Assembly (NCBI GenBank): GCA_000335735.1
Contig: AMYY01000002.1
Span: 151,721-215,720, forward strand
Reading direction: 5' to 3'
From: an alpha proteobacterium L41A
GTDB lineage: Bacteria > Pseudomonadota > Alphaproteobacteria > Caulobacterales > Caulobacteraceae
DNA: 64,000 nt
The position numbers and the translations under genes are program-made. Positions 50,956-58,436 of this stretch are shown here, in pieces; within the stretch, counting starts at the first letter, position 1, and each line of letters opens with the position of its first letter. The notes under the pieces were generated by a model that did not search any database, had not been told where the DNA came from, and worked only from the letters and a program-made list of their open reading frames with translations.

Positions 50956-51593
50956 GCCAGTCCGCCCCTCGGTCGGCTCCAGGCAACCGGCTGGCGCCGC
51001 AGCCCGGCGCTGCCCCGGAGCGCCGCTCGCTCGACAAGGGCGACGTGCCCGCCCAGTTGCTGGATCGCTATCTGATCGAGCGCGATCGCCAGGGCCGGCC
51101 GGAACGCTACTACCGCGACCACAAGAGCGCCGATCCCGTCTTCCGCGACCACGGCCGTGCGTTGTCATCGCTCCAGGCCTATCCGGACTCGGTCGCCTCC
51201 ATGCTGCGGATCGCGCAGCACCGGGGATGGACGCACGTCAAGGTGTCGGGAGACGAGGCCTTCCGCCGCGAGGTCTGGGTCCAGGGTCGTAGCCTTGGCC
51301 TGGAGGTGGCCGGCCACAAGCCCACGGAACGCGACCGCCAGGCCGCTAACGATCAACCGGACCGCGTCGCGGGCGGGCGCCCCTCCAGGGATGCCGAAGC
51401 CAAGCCCACCACGCAGACCGTCAAACGGCGGCTGGACATGGCGGCCATCGTCGTCCGCACCCTGATCGCCGATCCGGCGGTCCAGGCGCGGCTGATGGAG
51501 CGGGCATGGTCCCGGGCAAGATCAGGAACGGAACAGACGCGCGGTCGCGATGCCGATGCGAAGCCGCGCGCGGAACGGCGGCGAGAACGCTAG
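50952..51593 (+). CDS. LPD7-type conjugation-associated protein
   Basis: A 213-residue protein with the LPD7 pattern (PAQLLDRYLIERDRQGRPERYYRDHKSADPVFRDHGRALSSLQAYPDSVASMLRIAQHRGWTHVKVSGDEAFRREVWVQGRSLGLEVAGHKPT), which is frequently attached to relaxases and other transferred proteins. It is a stand-alone version, with a charged C-terminal tail. It overlaps virD4 by 4 bases. Possible transferred DNA-associated factor. Confidence 0.82.
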   Translation: MSQSAPRSAPGNRLAPQPGAAPERRSLDKGDVPAQLLDRYLIERDRQGRPERYYRDHKSADPVFRDHGRALSSLQAYPDSVASMLRIAQHRGWTHVKVSGDEAFRREVWVQGRSLGLEVAGHKPTERDRQAANDQPDRVAGGRPSRDAEAKPTTQTVKRRLDMAAIVVRTLIADPAVQARLMERAWSRARSGTEQTRGRDADAKPRAERRRER

Positions 51594-51621
51594 GATCGTC
51601 CGATCCAGCGCCGGAGCCCAC

Positions 51622-52476
51622 GTGACCGACCCCCTGATTGATGTCTGGGACATCGAAACCTTCGATCCCCCGATGCGCGAGCTCCTGGCGGGCCATACAG
51701 ACCTCCTCAGCGCCTATCACGCGACCGCGCGTGAAAATCTGATCCTGCGCGAGTTGTCGGACCGCACGAGCCCCTACCCCACCAACCCGTTCGCCGAACC
51801 TTACTCCGACCTGACGGACATCGTGGCCTCGGCGATGGCCGATCGGACAATCAGAGGCTGGCACTACACCCGACTGACAGACGCAGAGGTAGACCGTCTG
51901 CGCGAGAGAGGCGTCGGCCTGTCTTCCATCGCTGCCATCCGCGCACGCTTGGACGCCCAAGTCGAGGCGGGCGCATTCACCGCAGAGACGGCCGACGCCC
52001 TGCACGCCGCCAGCCCGTTCTTGCGCGGGCAGAATCGGAATCGTTCTGGCCAGTTCTGGATGGTGTCGCATCCCCGAGACGTCGAGTCCCCCGACGTCAA
52101 CCTGTTGCTGGGAAGCTGGGGCGGAGAAGGCGTCTACTTCTGGCTCGCCGACCCCGCCCATAAGGCCCTGGTCGCCTCGCTTGGCAGAGCACGCGTTATC
52201 GAGATCGCAGCGCCTCTGGCGGCGACCCAGCACGCCGACCTCGCGGCGAAGGCCGTCATGGCGACCTACAGCCGATCACTCGGATCTCGCCCCGCCTCCA
52301 ATGCCTTTGATCTGTATGTGACCGAACCCCTGCCGGCCTCTGCGGTGCTGGCTGTCCACACAGAGGCTGAGCCGTCGTTCTCGCGCCTCGGGAGAGACTT
52401 CCCCGCGCGCTATACCGACGTGGACATCGGCGGGTGGGACGAGATGGCCGCCGAAATCGCGCGGCGTCGACGCTAG
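51622..52476 (+). CDS. Unknown protein, possible ADP-ribosyltransferase-like fold
   Basis: A 284-residue protein from the GTG at 51622 (GGAG 5 bases upstream). No signal peptide or TM. The blocks GWHYTRLTDAEVDRLRERGVGLSSIAAIRARLDAQVEAG and LLLGSWGGEGVYFWLADPAHKALVASLGRARVIEIAAPL are reminiscent of a family of unannotated proteins that begin with a His-x-Thr-Arg-Leu segment, which may relate to ART-like folds. That is a weak inference. It lies between the LPD7 gene and the convergent relaxase gene (overlap 4 bases). A role as a transferred effector, toxin or entry function is open. Confidence 0.6.
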   Translation: MTDPLIDVWDIETFDPPMRELLAGHTDLLSAYHATARENLILRELSDRTSPYPTNPFAEPYSDLTDIVASAMADRTIRGWHYTRLTDAEVDRLRERGVGLSSIAAIRARLDAQVEAGAFTAETADALHAASPFLRGQNRNRSGQFWMVSHPRDVESPDVNLLLGSWGGEGVYFWLADPAHKALVASLGRARVIEIAAPLAATQHADLAAKAVMATYSRSLGSRPASNAFDLYVTEPLPASAVLAVHTEAEPSFSRLGRDFPARYTDVDIGGWDEMAAEIARRRR

Positions 52477-53477
52477 CGCGATCGCTGCCGGGTCGGCGAC
52501 GTCCTCCCCGGTTCTGGCCCCAGCGCTCGGGCGAGGATTTCCCGTCGTGTCAGGACCGGCGGCAGCGTGCGGATGAACTGTTCAAGATCCTGGCCGAGGC
52601 GCCGATCTCCCTCGGCCGTCGATGTTTGAAGTCGCAACGCCTCGACCACGAGCGTGCGTCGGATGGCGGCCTGACGCTGACGAAGACGCGTCTCCCAGAC
52701 CGGCTCGGCGGCCGAAGGGGTCGCGGCCGATTTCAGCGCGCCTTCCAGCGTCGTCGGCATCGGTCCTTCACCGCGCTCGAAGCGTTCGCGCAGCTTGCGT
52801 ACAGGCGTGCGTTCGGCCTTGCGCACGACGCCGCGGGCACGACGGGGCGTCGCTTCGGCCTCGACGCCCCGATCCCGGAGAGCGGCCGCGAAGGTTTCCC
52901 GCCACAGCTGCAGGTCGGCTTTTCGGGGATTGAGGCGTTCGCCGTTCCGCCCAAGCGCGCGGACCGTCAGATGAACATGAGGGTGCCGATCGTCGGTGTG
53001 CAGGGCGAAAACATAGGGATGCCGGTCCGCGAACAGGCGCGACGCGAAGGCGCGCGACGCATCATGGACCCGGCCCTCGTCCGTGCCTGCCGGCATGCTC
53101 AGAACGATCGACAGGGACACTGGCGCGTCTCGTCGTTGCGCCACCACCGACAACTCGGACCGCCAGTCCTCGGCCAGCGCCCGGACGTCCGCCCGCCCGA
53201 TCAGACGCTCGCCGTCCGGCCCCTCCAGGATCAGCTTTCCGTTGCGGGTGATGTAGTCCAGGTGGCGTTGCAGATGGCCGCCGTCCCGGGTCCGCCCGGT
53301 GATCTTGACCATCACCTCGGGCGCCCCGCGCACGACACGCTGGAGCTGGGCCCGGCCCGCATCGTCATCCCCCGATCGACCGACGCGCAGCACCGCGTGA
53401 GCGAGCCGCGCCCGTCGCATGCGGACGGGTGGACGCAGGGCTTCCTCAAATCCGGAGGGGATACGGAAGTCGTTCAC
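52473..53477 (-). CDS. Relaxase (VirD2/MobA-type)
   Basis: A 334-residue DNA nickase that starts conjugal transfer at oriT. Motif III is clear: HTDDRHPHVHLTVRALG (H-x-D-x2-H-x-H-x-H). A Tyr-containing N-terminal segment GGHLQRHLDYITRNGKLILEGPDG could contribute the nicking Tyr. The C-terminal part is basic. The GTG at 53477 overlaps the mobC stop. The longer frame to 53750 overlaps mobC and is rejected. It is cotranscribed with mobC and reads away from oriT. Confidence 0.9.
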   Translation of the reverse strand: MNDFRIPSGFEEALRPPVRMRRARLAHAVLRVGRSGDDDAGRAQLQRVVRGAPEVMVKITGRTRDGGHLQRHLDYITRNGKLILEGPDGERLIGRADVRALAEDWRSELSVVAQRRDAPVSLSIVLSMPAGTDEGRVHDASRAFASRLFADRHPYVFALHTDDRHPHVHLTVRALGRNGERLNPRKADLQLWRETFAAALRDRGVEAEATPRRARGVVRKAERTPVRKLRERFERGEGPMPTTLEGALKSAATPSAAEPVWETRLRQRQAAIRRTLVVEALRLQTSTAEGDRRLGQDLEQFIRTLPPVLTRREILARALGPEPGRTSPTRQRSR

Positions 53478-54019
53478 GCCTCGACCGACCAGTAGGCGAG
53501 GTTCTCCTCGAAAGCGGCCCGAACGCCGGACAGGTGTCCCCGGATTTCCTCGGAGAAGGCGGCGAGTTGCGCCACCTCGAGGTCCAGCACGGTGCCTTCC
53601 ATCACCGCCGTGTTCAGGGCCCGGGCGATCTGGTTGACGTTGACCCCGATGCGCCGGAGTTCGCGCTGCACCTCGATCAGGACCAGTGCCTCGGCGCGGT
53701 TGAGCTGCGGTCGACGATACAGTCGTGCCCGGATCAGGGCGACGGTCCACTGGGTGCGGGTCATGCCCCTGCGCGCCGCCTCGGCCTCCAGGACAGCGAG
53801 GTCCGCCGGCACGAGCCTGAGCCCCAGCTTGCCGGTCAGGCGCGCCGGCGAGGCATCCGGACCCTCGGGCAAAGCCGCATGCGCGGCCCCCTCCATCAGC
53901 TGTCGTAGCAGGCGCGAACGACCGCCTCGGGATGCCGCGGCGGCGTCGAACCGGCGGATCAGATCGGGCGTAGCGCGAAGCGTGAGGCGGTCCATGAGGG
54001 GGGTCGGTCTGTCAGACAT
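53474..54019 (-). CDS. MobC-like relaxosome protein
   Basis: A 181-residue DNA-binding accessory protein with an N-terminal RHH-like part (LTLRATPDLIRRFDAAAASRGGRSRLLRQLMEGA), a repeated similar block (LRLVPADLAVLEAEAARRGMTRTQWTVALIRARL) and the MobC signature VQRELRRIGVNVNQIARALNTAVM. It lies between oriT and the relaxase gene and probably melts oriT for nicking. Confidence 0.88.
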   Translation of the reverse strand: MSDRPTPLMDRLTLRATPDLIRRFDAAAASRGGRSRLLRQLMEGAAHAALPEGPDASPARLTGKLGLRLVPADLAVLEAEAARRGMTRTQWTVALIRARLYRRPQLNRAEALVLIEVQRELRRIGVNVNQIARALNTAVMEGTVLDLEVAQLAAFSEEIRGHLSGVRAAFEENLAYWSVEA

Positions 54020-54190
54020 TGCCGGCGCAAAGCCTATCCTGCCCTAGACCCTCCCCCCCTTCGCCCCGTAGGCCTACGGGTCTGCCCGCCCTCCCCTCGG
54101 CGGCCGAAACCGGCCGCTCGCCCGCCGCCCTGAAGGGCGCCCCAGCCAGGCGGACGATTTGCTTCAGCAGGGCTGTGCGCCATGATCCAA
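54020..54190. other. oriT: Probable oriT with RP4/Ti-like nic site
   Basis: The plus strand at 54033-54043 reads CCTATCCTGCC, which contains the YATCCTG-Y nic core of the RP4 (IncP) and Ti-plasmid relaxases. Cleavage would be after G54041. A perfect 16-base palindrome CCCGTAGG/CCTACGGG lies at 54065-54080 and a further GCGGCCG-type hairpin near 54100. The segment sits directly upstream of mobC-relaxase, and the relaxase is of the matching MOB type. Nic direction and exact limits are inferred. Confidence 0.7.
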
Positions 54191-54194
54191 CGGC

Positions 54195-55352
54195 ATGATG
54201 GATCCAGCCAAGGCCCGCGCGGCGCTTCAGCTCATAGAGTACATCTCCGACCGTCTGACACAGACGCGCCTGCTGTTCGCCTCGGACGCCGAACACAAGA
54301 AAACCTTTCATGGCGAGGCTGCCCAAGCTGTCCGGGATTGGCGTCGTTCTTCGGTCTGCATGTTTCCGGGCTGCGACCAACGAACGATCACCGCCTCGCA
54401 CACGCTGCAGCGGGCCGGGCCGATCTCCCCGTTGCTGGAAGATGATCACGTCCTCACGCCGCGGTCCTACAAGGGGCGTTTGTCGATGGTGAAAATCGGC
54501 GGCGCGGAAGCGTCCACATTTCCGGGGTACTGCGCCGGCCATGAGAGCGCCTTCTCGTCGTTCGAAAGGGCGCGCAGGATCAGGAGCGAAACCGATCTCG
54601 CCCTCCAGGTTTTCCGCAGCCTCTGCCGGGAGATCCGCCGCAAGGAGTTCGACCTGGCCCGCCTGGAGACGCGCGTCGCCGATCTCCATGCGCGCCTGTC
54701 TCGAGACGTAGAGCACGAGGCGCGCCGTCTGGGGGTGGAGTTCAGCACCTTCACCTACCAGGGGATGAACCTCAATCTCGCGGAGGACTACATCGAAGAG
54801 GCGGCTGGGACTCTTGCGGAACTTCAAGCGCTCCATGCCGCCCACTACCCGGCGGTCGAGCAATCCGGCCCGACCGCTCTGGAGGGTACCGCTTTCGAGA
54901 TCGAACTCCCGTTTCCGGTGGCGTTGTCAGGAATGACCGATCTGCATCTGCCGGATCGCACCGTCATGTGCCTGCTCGGCGTCATCCCCCAAGACACCGG
55001 GACCCTCATCTTCATGGTTGGGCCGCCCGGGTCCCAAGACCGGATCAACGGCCATCTTGAACACAAGACCGCCCGGCTTCCGCTTATCGACATGATCGAG
55101 CGCTGGATGATCCGGGGCACGGACCACTGGTTCATCAAACCCTCTGTCTGGCGAGCGATACCCGCCGCGCGTCAGCGCGCACTGCTCGCCGAAATGCAGA
55201 AGACGAGCCACGGCATCGGGACCCCACTCACGCTGTCGATCTTCGATGACATGCGACGCGAGGCGGCGGCGGTCGCTTTCCCGCCACCGCCCACCGTTCG
55301 CAGCCCCGTAGTGGAGGCCTATGTCGCGGAACAGCTCAACCGGATGCGTTGA
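54195..55352 (+). CDS. Unknown protein with HNH-like zinc motif
   Basis: A 385-residue protein. The N-terminal half has CMFPGCDQRTITASHTLQRAG (C-x4-C, Ser-His) followed by YCAGHESAFSSFE (C-x2-H), a pattern like a degenerate HNH or treble-clef zinc site. A helical, coiled segment follows (RSLCREIRRKEFDLARLETRVADLHARLSRDVEHEARRLG). I do not recognise a named family. Its place next to oriT, in the plasmid stability/antirestriction part, makes a defence or anti-defence role possible. It converges on ardC with a 3-base gap. Confidence 0.6.
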   Translation: MMDPAKARAALQLIEYISDRLTQTRLLFASDAEHKKTFHGEAAQAVRDWRRSSVCMFPGCDQRTITASHTLQRAGPISPLLEDDHVLTPRSYKGRLSMVKIGGAEASTFPGYCAGHESAFSSFERARRIRSETDLALQVFRSLCREIRRKEFDLARLETRVADLHARLSRDVEHEARRLGVEFSTFTYQGMNLNLAEDYIEEAAGTLAELQALHAAHYPAVEQSGPTALEGTAFEIELPFPVALSGMTDLHLPDRTVMCLLGVIPQDTGTLIFMVGPPGSQDRINGHLEHKTARLPLIDMIERWMIRGTDHWFIKPSVWRAIPAARQRALLAEMQKTSHGIGTPLTLSIFDDMRREAAAVAFPPPPTVRSPVVEAYVAEQLNRMR

Positions 55353-55355
55353 CAC

Positions 55356-56246
55356 TCACACCGGCGGCTGCAGGCCGTGGAGATGATCGACGGCCTTCTG
55401 CGCGTGGGAGGCGGCGGAGACGATGAACCGCTGGTCGTCCTTCAGGACCTGCAGCCAGCTCGCGATGTAGGCGGCGTGATCCTCGCGCGGCTCGAGGGCC
55501 AGACCGAGGTCCGCGCAGAGGAAGGCGGCGCCGAGCTCTGCGACCAGTTCTTCGCGAGCATAGCCGGCATCCCCGAAACACTGACGGCCGAAGTCCCGGT
55601 CCAGGCGCGAGGGATGGCGCGTCCAGTGCGTCATCTCATGCCCCAGGGTGCTGTAGTAGGCGTCGGCATGCTCGAAGCATTCGAAGGGCGGCATCTGCAC
55701 GTGATCGGGACCGGGTGCGTAATAGGCGCTCCCGCCGCCGTGGCGGATGTCGGCGCCGCAGTTCCGGAAGAAGGCGTCGATGCGCGCAATCCGTTCGTCC
55801 GGATTGATATGCTGGACCTCGGGCGCGCCGTAGCGATCGGGTAGCCCCTCGATCTGATCCAGATTGAAGACGCTGTAGGCCTTCAGGAACGGAATGCGCT
55901 GCTCAATGCCCTCCCCGGCCTCGTCGGCAGCCTCGCGGATGATCTGGTTGGCGTAGACCACGGTCGCGCCCCGTTCTCCTTTTCGGACATGAGCGCCGAG
56001 GGCCAGCGCTTGCCGGAACGTCATCCAGGTTGGACGAGAAAAACCCCGACTGACGGCCTCTCCCCAGAGCAGGACGACGTTGATGCCGTTGTAGGGCGTG
56101 CCGTCGTGGCGCAGGGGCCGGCTTACGGATGCGGCGCTCTTCCAGGGCTGGGTCCAGGGGCGGACCCCAGCTTCGAGCTGGGCGAGGATCTGTTGGGTTA
56201 TCCGGGTGTGGATGTCCGGGCGTGCAGGATCGGCGGGGCGCGTCAT
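55356..56246 (-). CDS. ardC: ArdC-like antirestriction protein
   Basis: A 296-residue protein with the ArdC N-terminal ssDNA-binding domain (ITQQILAQLEAGVRPWTQPWKSA, GTPYNGINVVLLWGEAVSRGFSRPTWMTFRQALALGAHVRKGERGATVVY) and a zincin-type C-terminal domain with STLGHEMTHWTRHPSRLDR (HExxH). ArdC protects incoming single-stranded plasmid DNA from restriction. It fits the transfer-leading region, close to oriT. Confidence 0.92.
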   Translation of the reverse strand: MTRPADPARPDIHTRITQQILAQLEAGVRPWTQPWKSAASVSRPLRHDGTPYNGINVVLLWGEAVSRGFSRPTWMTFRQALALGAHVRKGERGATVVYANQIIREAADEAGEGIEQRIPFLKAYSVFNLDQIEGLPDRYGAPEVQHINPDERIARIDAFFRNCGADIRHGGGSAYYAPGPDHVQMPPFECFEHADAYYSTLGHEMTHWTRHPSRLDRDFGRQCFGDAGYAREELVAELGAAFLCADLGLALEPREDHAAYIASWLQVLKDDQRFIVSAASHAQKAVDHLHGLQPPV

Positions 56247-56318
56247 GGCGGCCTCCTCGAACTGGATTGTGGGAAGAAGGAGCGGCGGCGCGGTCCCCGC
56301 GCCGCCGCGGCTCTTGGG

Positions 56319-56612
56319 TCAGCGGGACCAGATTAGGCTGTGTCCGCCCTCGACCTCTACCAGGGAGGCGTAGATCGGCGCCGGGAAGCTGGGATCGTCG
56401 AGCTTGACCGAGAGGTATTCGCGGTTCTGCTGGCTCGTCTTCTTCCAGGCTGCGCCGAACTCGGTCTGGCCGGCGAAGATCCGGAAATCGGGGGCCTTGT
56501 CGTCGGTCTTTTCGTTGGGACGCAGAACCGCCGACTTGACGTTCAGGGTCAGGGTCTTGATCGAACCGGTGTAGCCGTCGCCTTGAGCGGTGAAGGTGCC
56601 GATGGTGGCCAT
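56319..56612 (-). CDS. DUF736 protein
   Basis: A 97-residue protein with the DUF736 sequence ([80 protein letters not shown]). Function unknown, and DUF736 genes are almost always found on alphaproteobacterial plasmids and ICEs next to ArdC. Good Shine-Dalgarno (GGAGAG) before the ATG at 56612. Confidence 0.9.
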   Translation of the reverse strand: MATIGTFTAQGDGYTGSIKTLTLNVKSAVLRPNEKTDDKAPDFRIFAGQTEFGAAWKKTSQQNREYLSVKLDDPSFPAPIYASLVEVEGGHSLIWSR

Positions 56613-56946
56613 GTCAGTCTCTCCTTTGCTTCGGGCCACGCCTGCCGCGGCCTCGATGGCGATCGGGAGACCGGGGACCGGGCGGCGCGCAGGGAGAGCG
56701 GAGCGAGCCCCCGCAGCGAAGCGGAGGACCGCGATGAGAGACTTTCTTGTTTCGCGAGGAAGGCCGTCAGGTCGGGGATGAAAGTCGCGGCAGCGGTTGC
56801 GCCAGCCGACCGGGTTTCGGTCAGATCCGCCTCATCGAGAGGCCGCGCTGGCTGGCGCGAGAACAGTGCGAGACAGGGCCGCCTCCCTCTCCGACACCGC
56901 AGCCGACGCCCCCACGGCCCTCAAAACCGCGCTGATGTCCAGAGGC
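56613..56946. other. Gene-free stretch between DUF736 and the SRAP gene
   Basis: A 334-base GC-rich interval. It has short GCGGAG/GCAGCGAAGCGG-type repeats around 56690-56730 but no convincing reading frame, RNA gene or operator. It must carry the DUF736 promoter. Confidence 0.5.
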
Positions 56947-57525
56947 TCAGACCGCGACCGGGAAGACCTTCTCGACGTCCAGGCTCCCGGCGGGCAACGC
57001 CCGCAACAGTTCGGCCTGCGGCTTCTGAAGATTGAGCCAGGCCGCACCGTCCTCGGGACGCAGAAGCACGATCTGCCGGTCGTGATAGGGGGCGATATCC
57101 GCCCCCGGCTCGGTGGTCAGCATGGCGAAGGCGCCGTCCTTGATCAGGCCCGCGACCCAGAAGAGCCGCTGACCGGTCAGGGTGAAGCGCCATTTGGTCT
57201 TTCGCTTCTGGCCCGGTTCGGGGTCTGTGAACTCGAAGAAGCCGTCCGCCGGGATCAGGCACCGGTTCGAGCCTTCGAAGGATCGGCCGTCGGATCGGAA
57301 GTTGAAGACCGGGCGCCCGCCCGGCCCCTTCCACGCCCAGGGCACCATCACCGCTTCAGGCCCTCCAGGCCCCATATGGATGACGGGCGCCCGATCTCCG
57401 ATGCGGATGGACGCAATCGGACCGAAGTTTGGCATGCCCCCGGGGAACACCAGTCGGTTTCCACTGAGGTTGAACGCCTCGATGATGTCGTCGAACGGCA
57501 GGATGAGCTGGTACTCATTGCACAT
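56947..57525 (-). CDS. SRAP-domain protein (YedK/HMCES-like)
   Basis: A 192-residue abasic-site shielding protein. Cys2 at the N-terminus (MCNEYQLILPFDD) forms the covalent DNA link. The other active-site elements are FNFRSDGRSFEGSNRCLIPADGFFEF (Asn, Glu) and IAPYHDRQIVLLRPED (His). It protects ssDNA abasic sites, useful both in SOS conditions and during conjugation. It diverges from the imuAB operon with the LexA box in between, so SOS control is possible, although the box lies 111 bases from its start. Confidence 0.9.
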   Translation of the reverse strand: MCNEYQLILPFDDIIEAFNLSGNRLVFPGGMPNFGPIASIRIGDRAPVIHMGPGGPEAVMVPWAWKGPGGRPVFNFRSDGRSFEGSNRCLIPADGFFEFTDPEPGQKRKTKWRFTLTGQRLFWVAGLIKDGAFAMLTTEPGADIAPYHDRQIVLLRPEDGAAWLNLQKPQAELLRALPAGSLDVEKVFPVAV

Positions 57526-57635
57526 CGCGCGATCTCCTGTGGCCTCGGGCGGAGGATTTCACGGGTCCGGCGCCGCTGCAAATCGAAGGGGGATAAGGCG
57601 TCGATTGGATTGACTCCGCCGCTCGCTTCGAACCA

Positions 57636-57650
57636 GAACATTTCAGGAAC
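57636..57650. promoter_or_regulatory. LexA (SOS) box of imuAB
   Basis: GAAC-N7-GAAC at 57636-57639 and 57647-57650, i.e. GTTC-N7-GTTC on the other strand, the established alphaproteobacterial LexA site. It lies 28 bases upstream of the imuA ATG. Confidence 0.88.
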
Positions 57651-57677
57651 ATTATAGACGTCAGGAGGAGCTCGTCC

Positions 57678-58436
57678 ATGCCGGCCGCCGGTTCGGCCCA
57701 ACTCGAGGATTTGCACGCTCAGGTTCGCGCACTGGAGCAGGCCTACCGTAGATCGGTCGGCGTGCTTCCGTTCGAGGTGGAGGCCTTGGACGCCGCCCTC
57801 CCCGGCGGAGGCCTGGCCTTGGGCGCGCTTCACGAGGTGGCCGGCGGCGGCGACGACGCCGTGGGCGGCGCGGCCGCCGCCCTGTTCGCGGCCGGGATCG
57901 TCGCTCGCCTGCCCGGCCCAGTGCTCTGGTGTGTCACGCGGCCGGACCTGTTCGCCCCGGCGCTCTGCCACGCCGGGCTCGAGCCGGATCGTGTCATCTA
58001 TGTCGAGGCCGGCGACGAGAAGGCCTTGATGGCGTGCTTCGAGGAAGGCCTTCGCCATGGCGGTCTGGCCGGGGTCGTCTGCGAGACATCGCGTTTGACC
58101 ATGACCGCCTCGCGCCGGCTGCAGCTCGCCGCCGAGGCGTCGGGCGTGATCGGCGTGGCGGTCCGACGATGGCGGCGTGCCGCCGAGGCGGCCGATTTCG
58201 GCCAGCCGACCGCCGCCGTGACGCGCTGGCGGGTCAGCGCGGAGCCATCGGCGCCCCTGCCGGTCCCCGGCATCGGACGGGCGCGGTGGCGGATCGAACT
58301 CATGCGTTGCCGCGGCGCCGACGCGGCGGACTTCATTCTGGACGCTTGCGATGAGACGGGTCGTCTCGCTCTTCCTGCCGAACTGGCCCGTCGAACGGTT
58401 GCGCCGACGGCTGGGCGCAGACGCGCCGCCGCCTGA
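57678..58436 (+). CDS. imuA: ImuA mutasome protein
   Basis: A 252-residue RecA/SulA-like protein that works with ImuB and DnaE2 in SOS mutagenesis. Characteristic regions: GVLPFEVEALDAALPGGGLALGALHEVAG, LWCVTRPDLFAPALCHAGLEPDRVIYVEA and LMACFEEGLRHGGLAGVVCETSRLTMTASRRLQLAAEASG. AGGAGGAG precedes the ATG. Its last 86 bases overlap imuB. A LexA box is immediately upstream. Confidence 0.93.
   Translation: MPAAGSAQLEDLHAQVRALEQAYRRSVGVLPFEVEALDAALPGGGLALGALHEVAGGGDDAVGGAAAALFAAGIVARLPGPVLWCVTRPDLFAPALCHAGLEPDRVIYVEAGDEKALMACFEEGLRHGGLAGVVCETSRLTMTASRRLQLAAEASGVIGVAVRRWRRAAEAADFGQPTAAVTRWRVSAEPSAPLPVPGIGRARWRIELMRCRGADAADFILDACDETGRLALPAELARRTVAPTAGRRRAAA

Noticed and set aside
52473..53750. Longer relaxase reading frame starting at 53750
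   Set aside because: The extra codons overlap mobC in another frame and are Arg/Gly/Pro-rich. The GTG at 53477 coupled to the mobC stop is the natural start.
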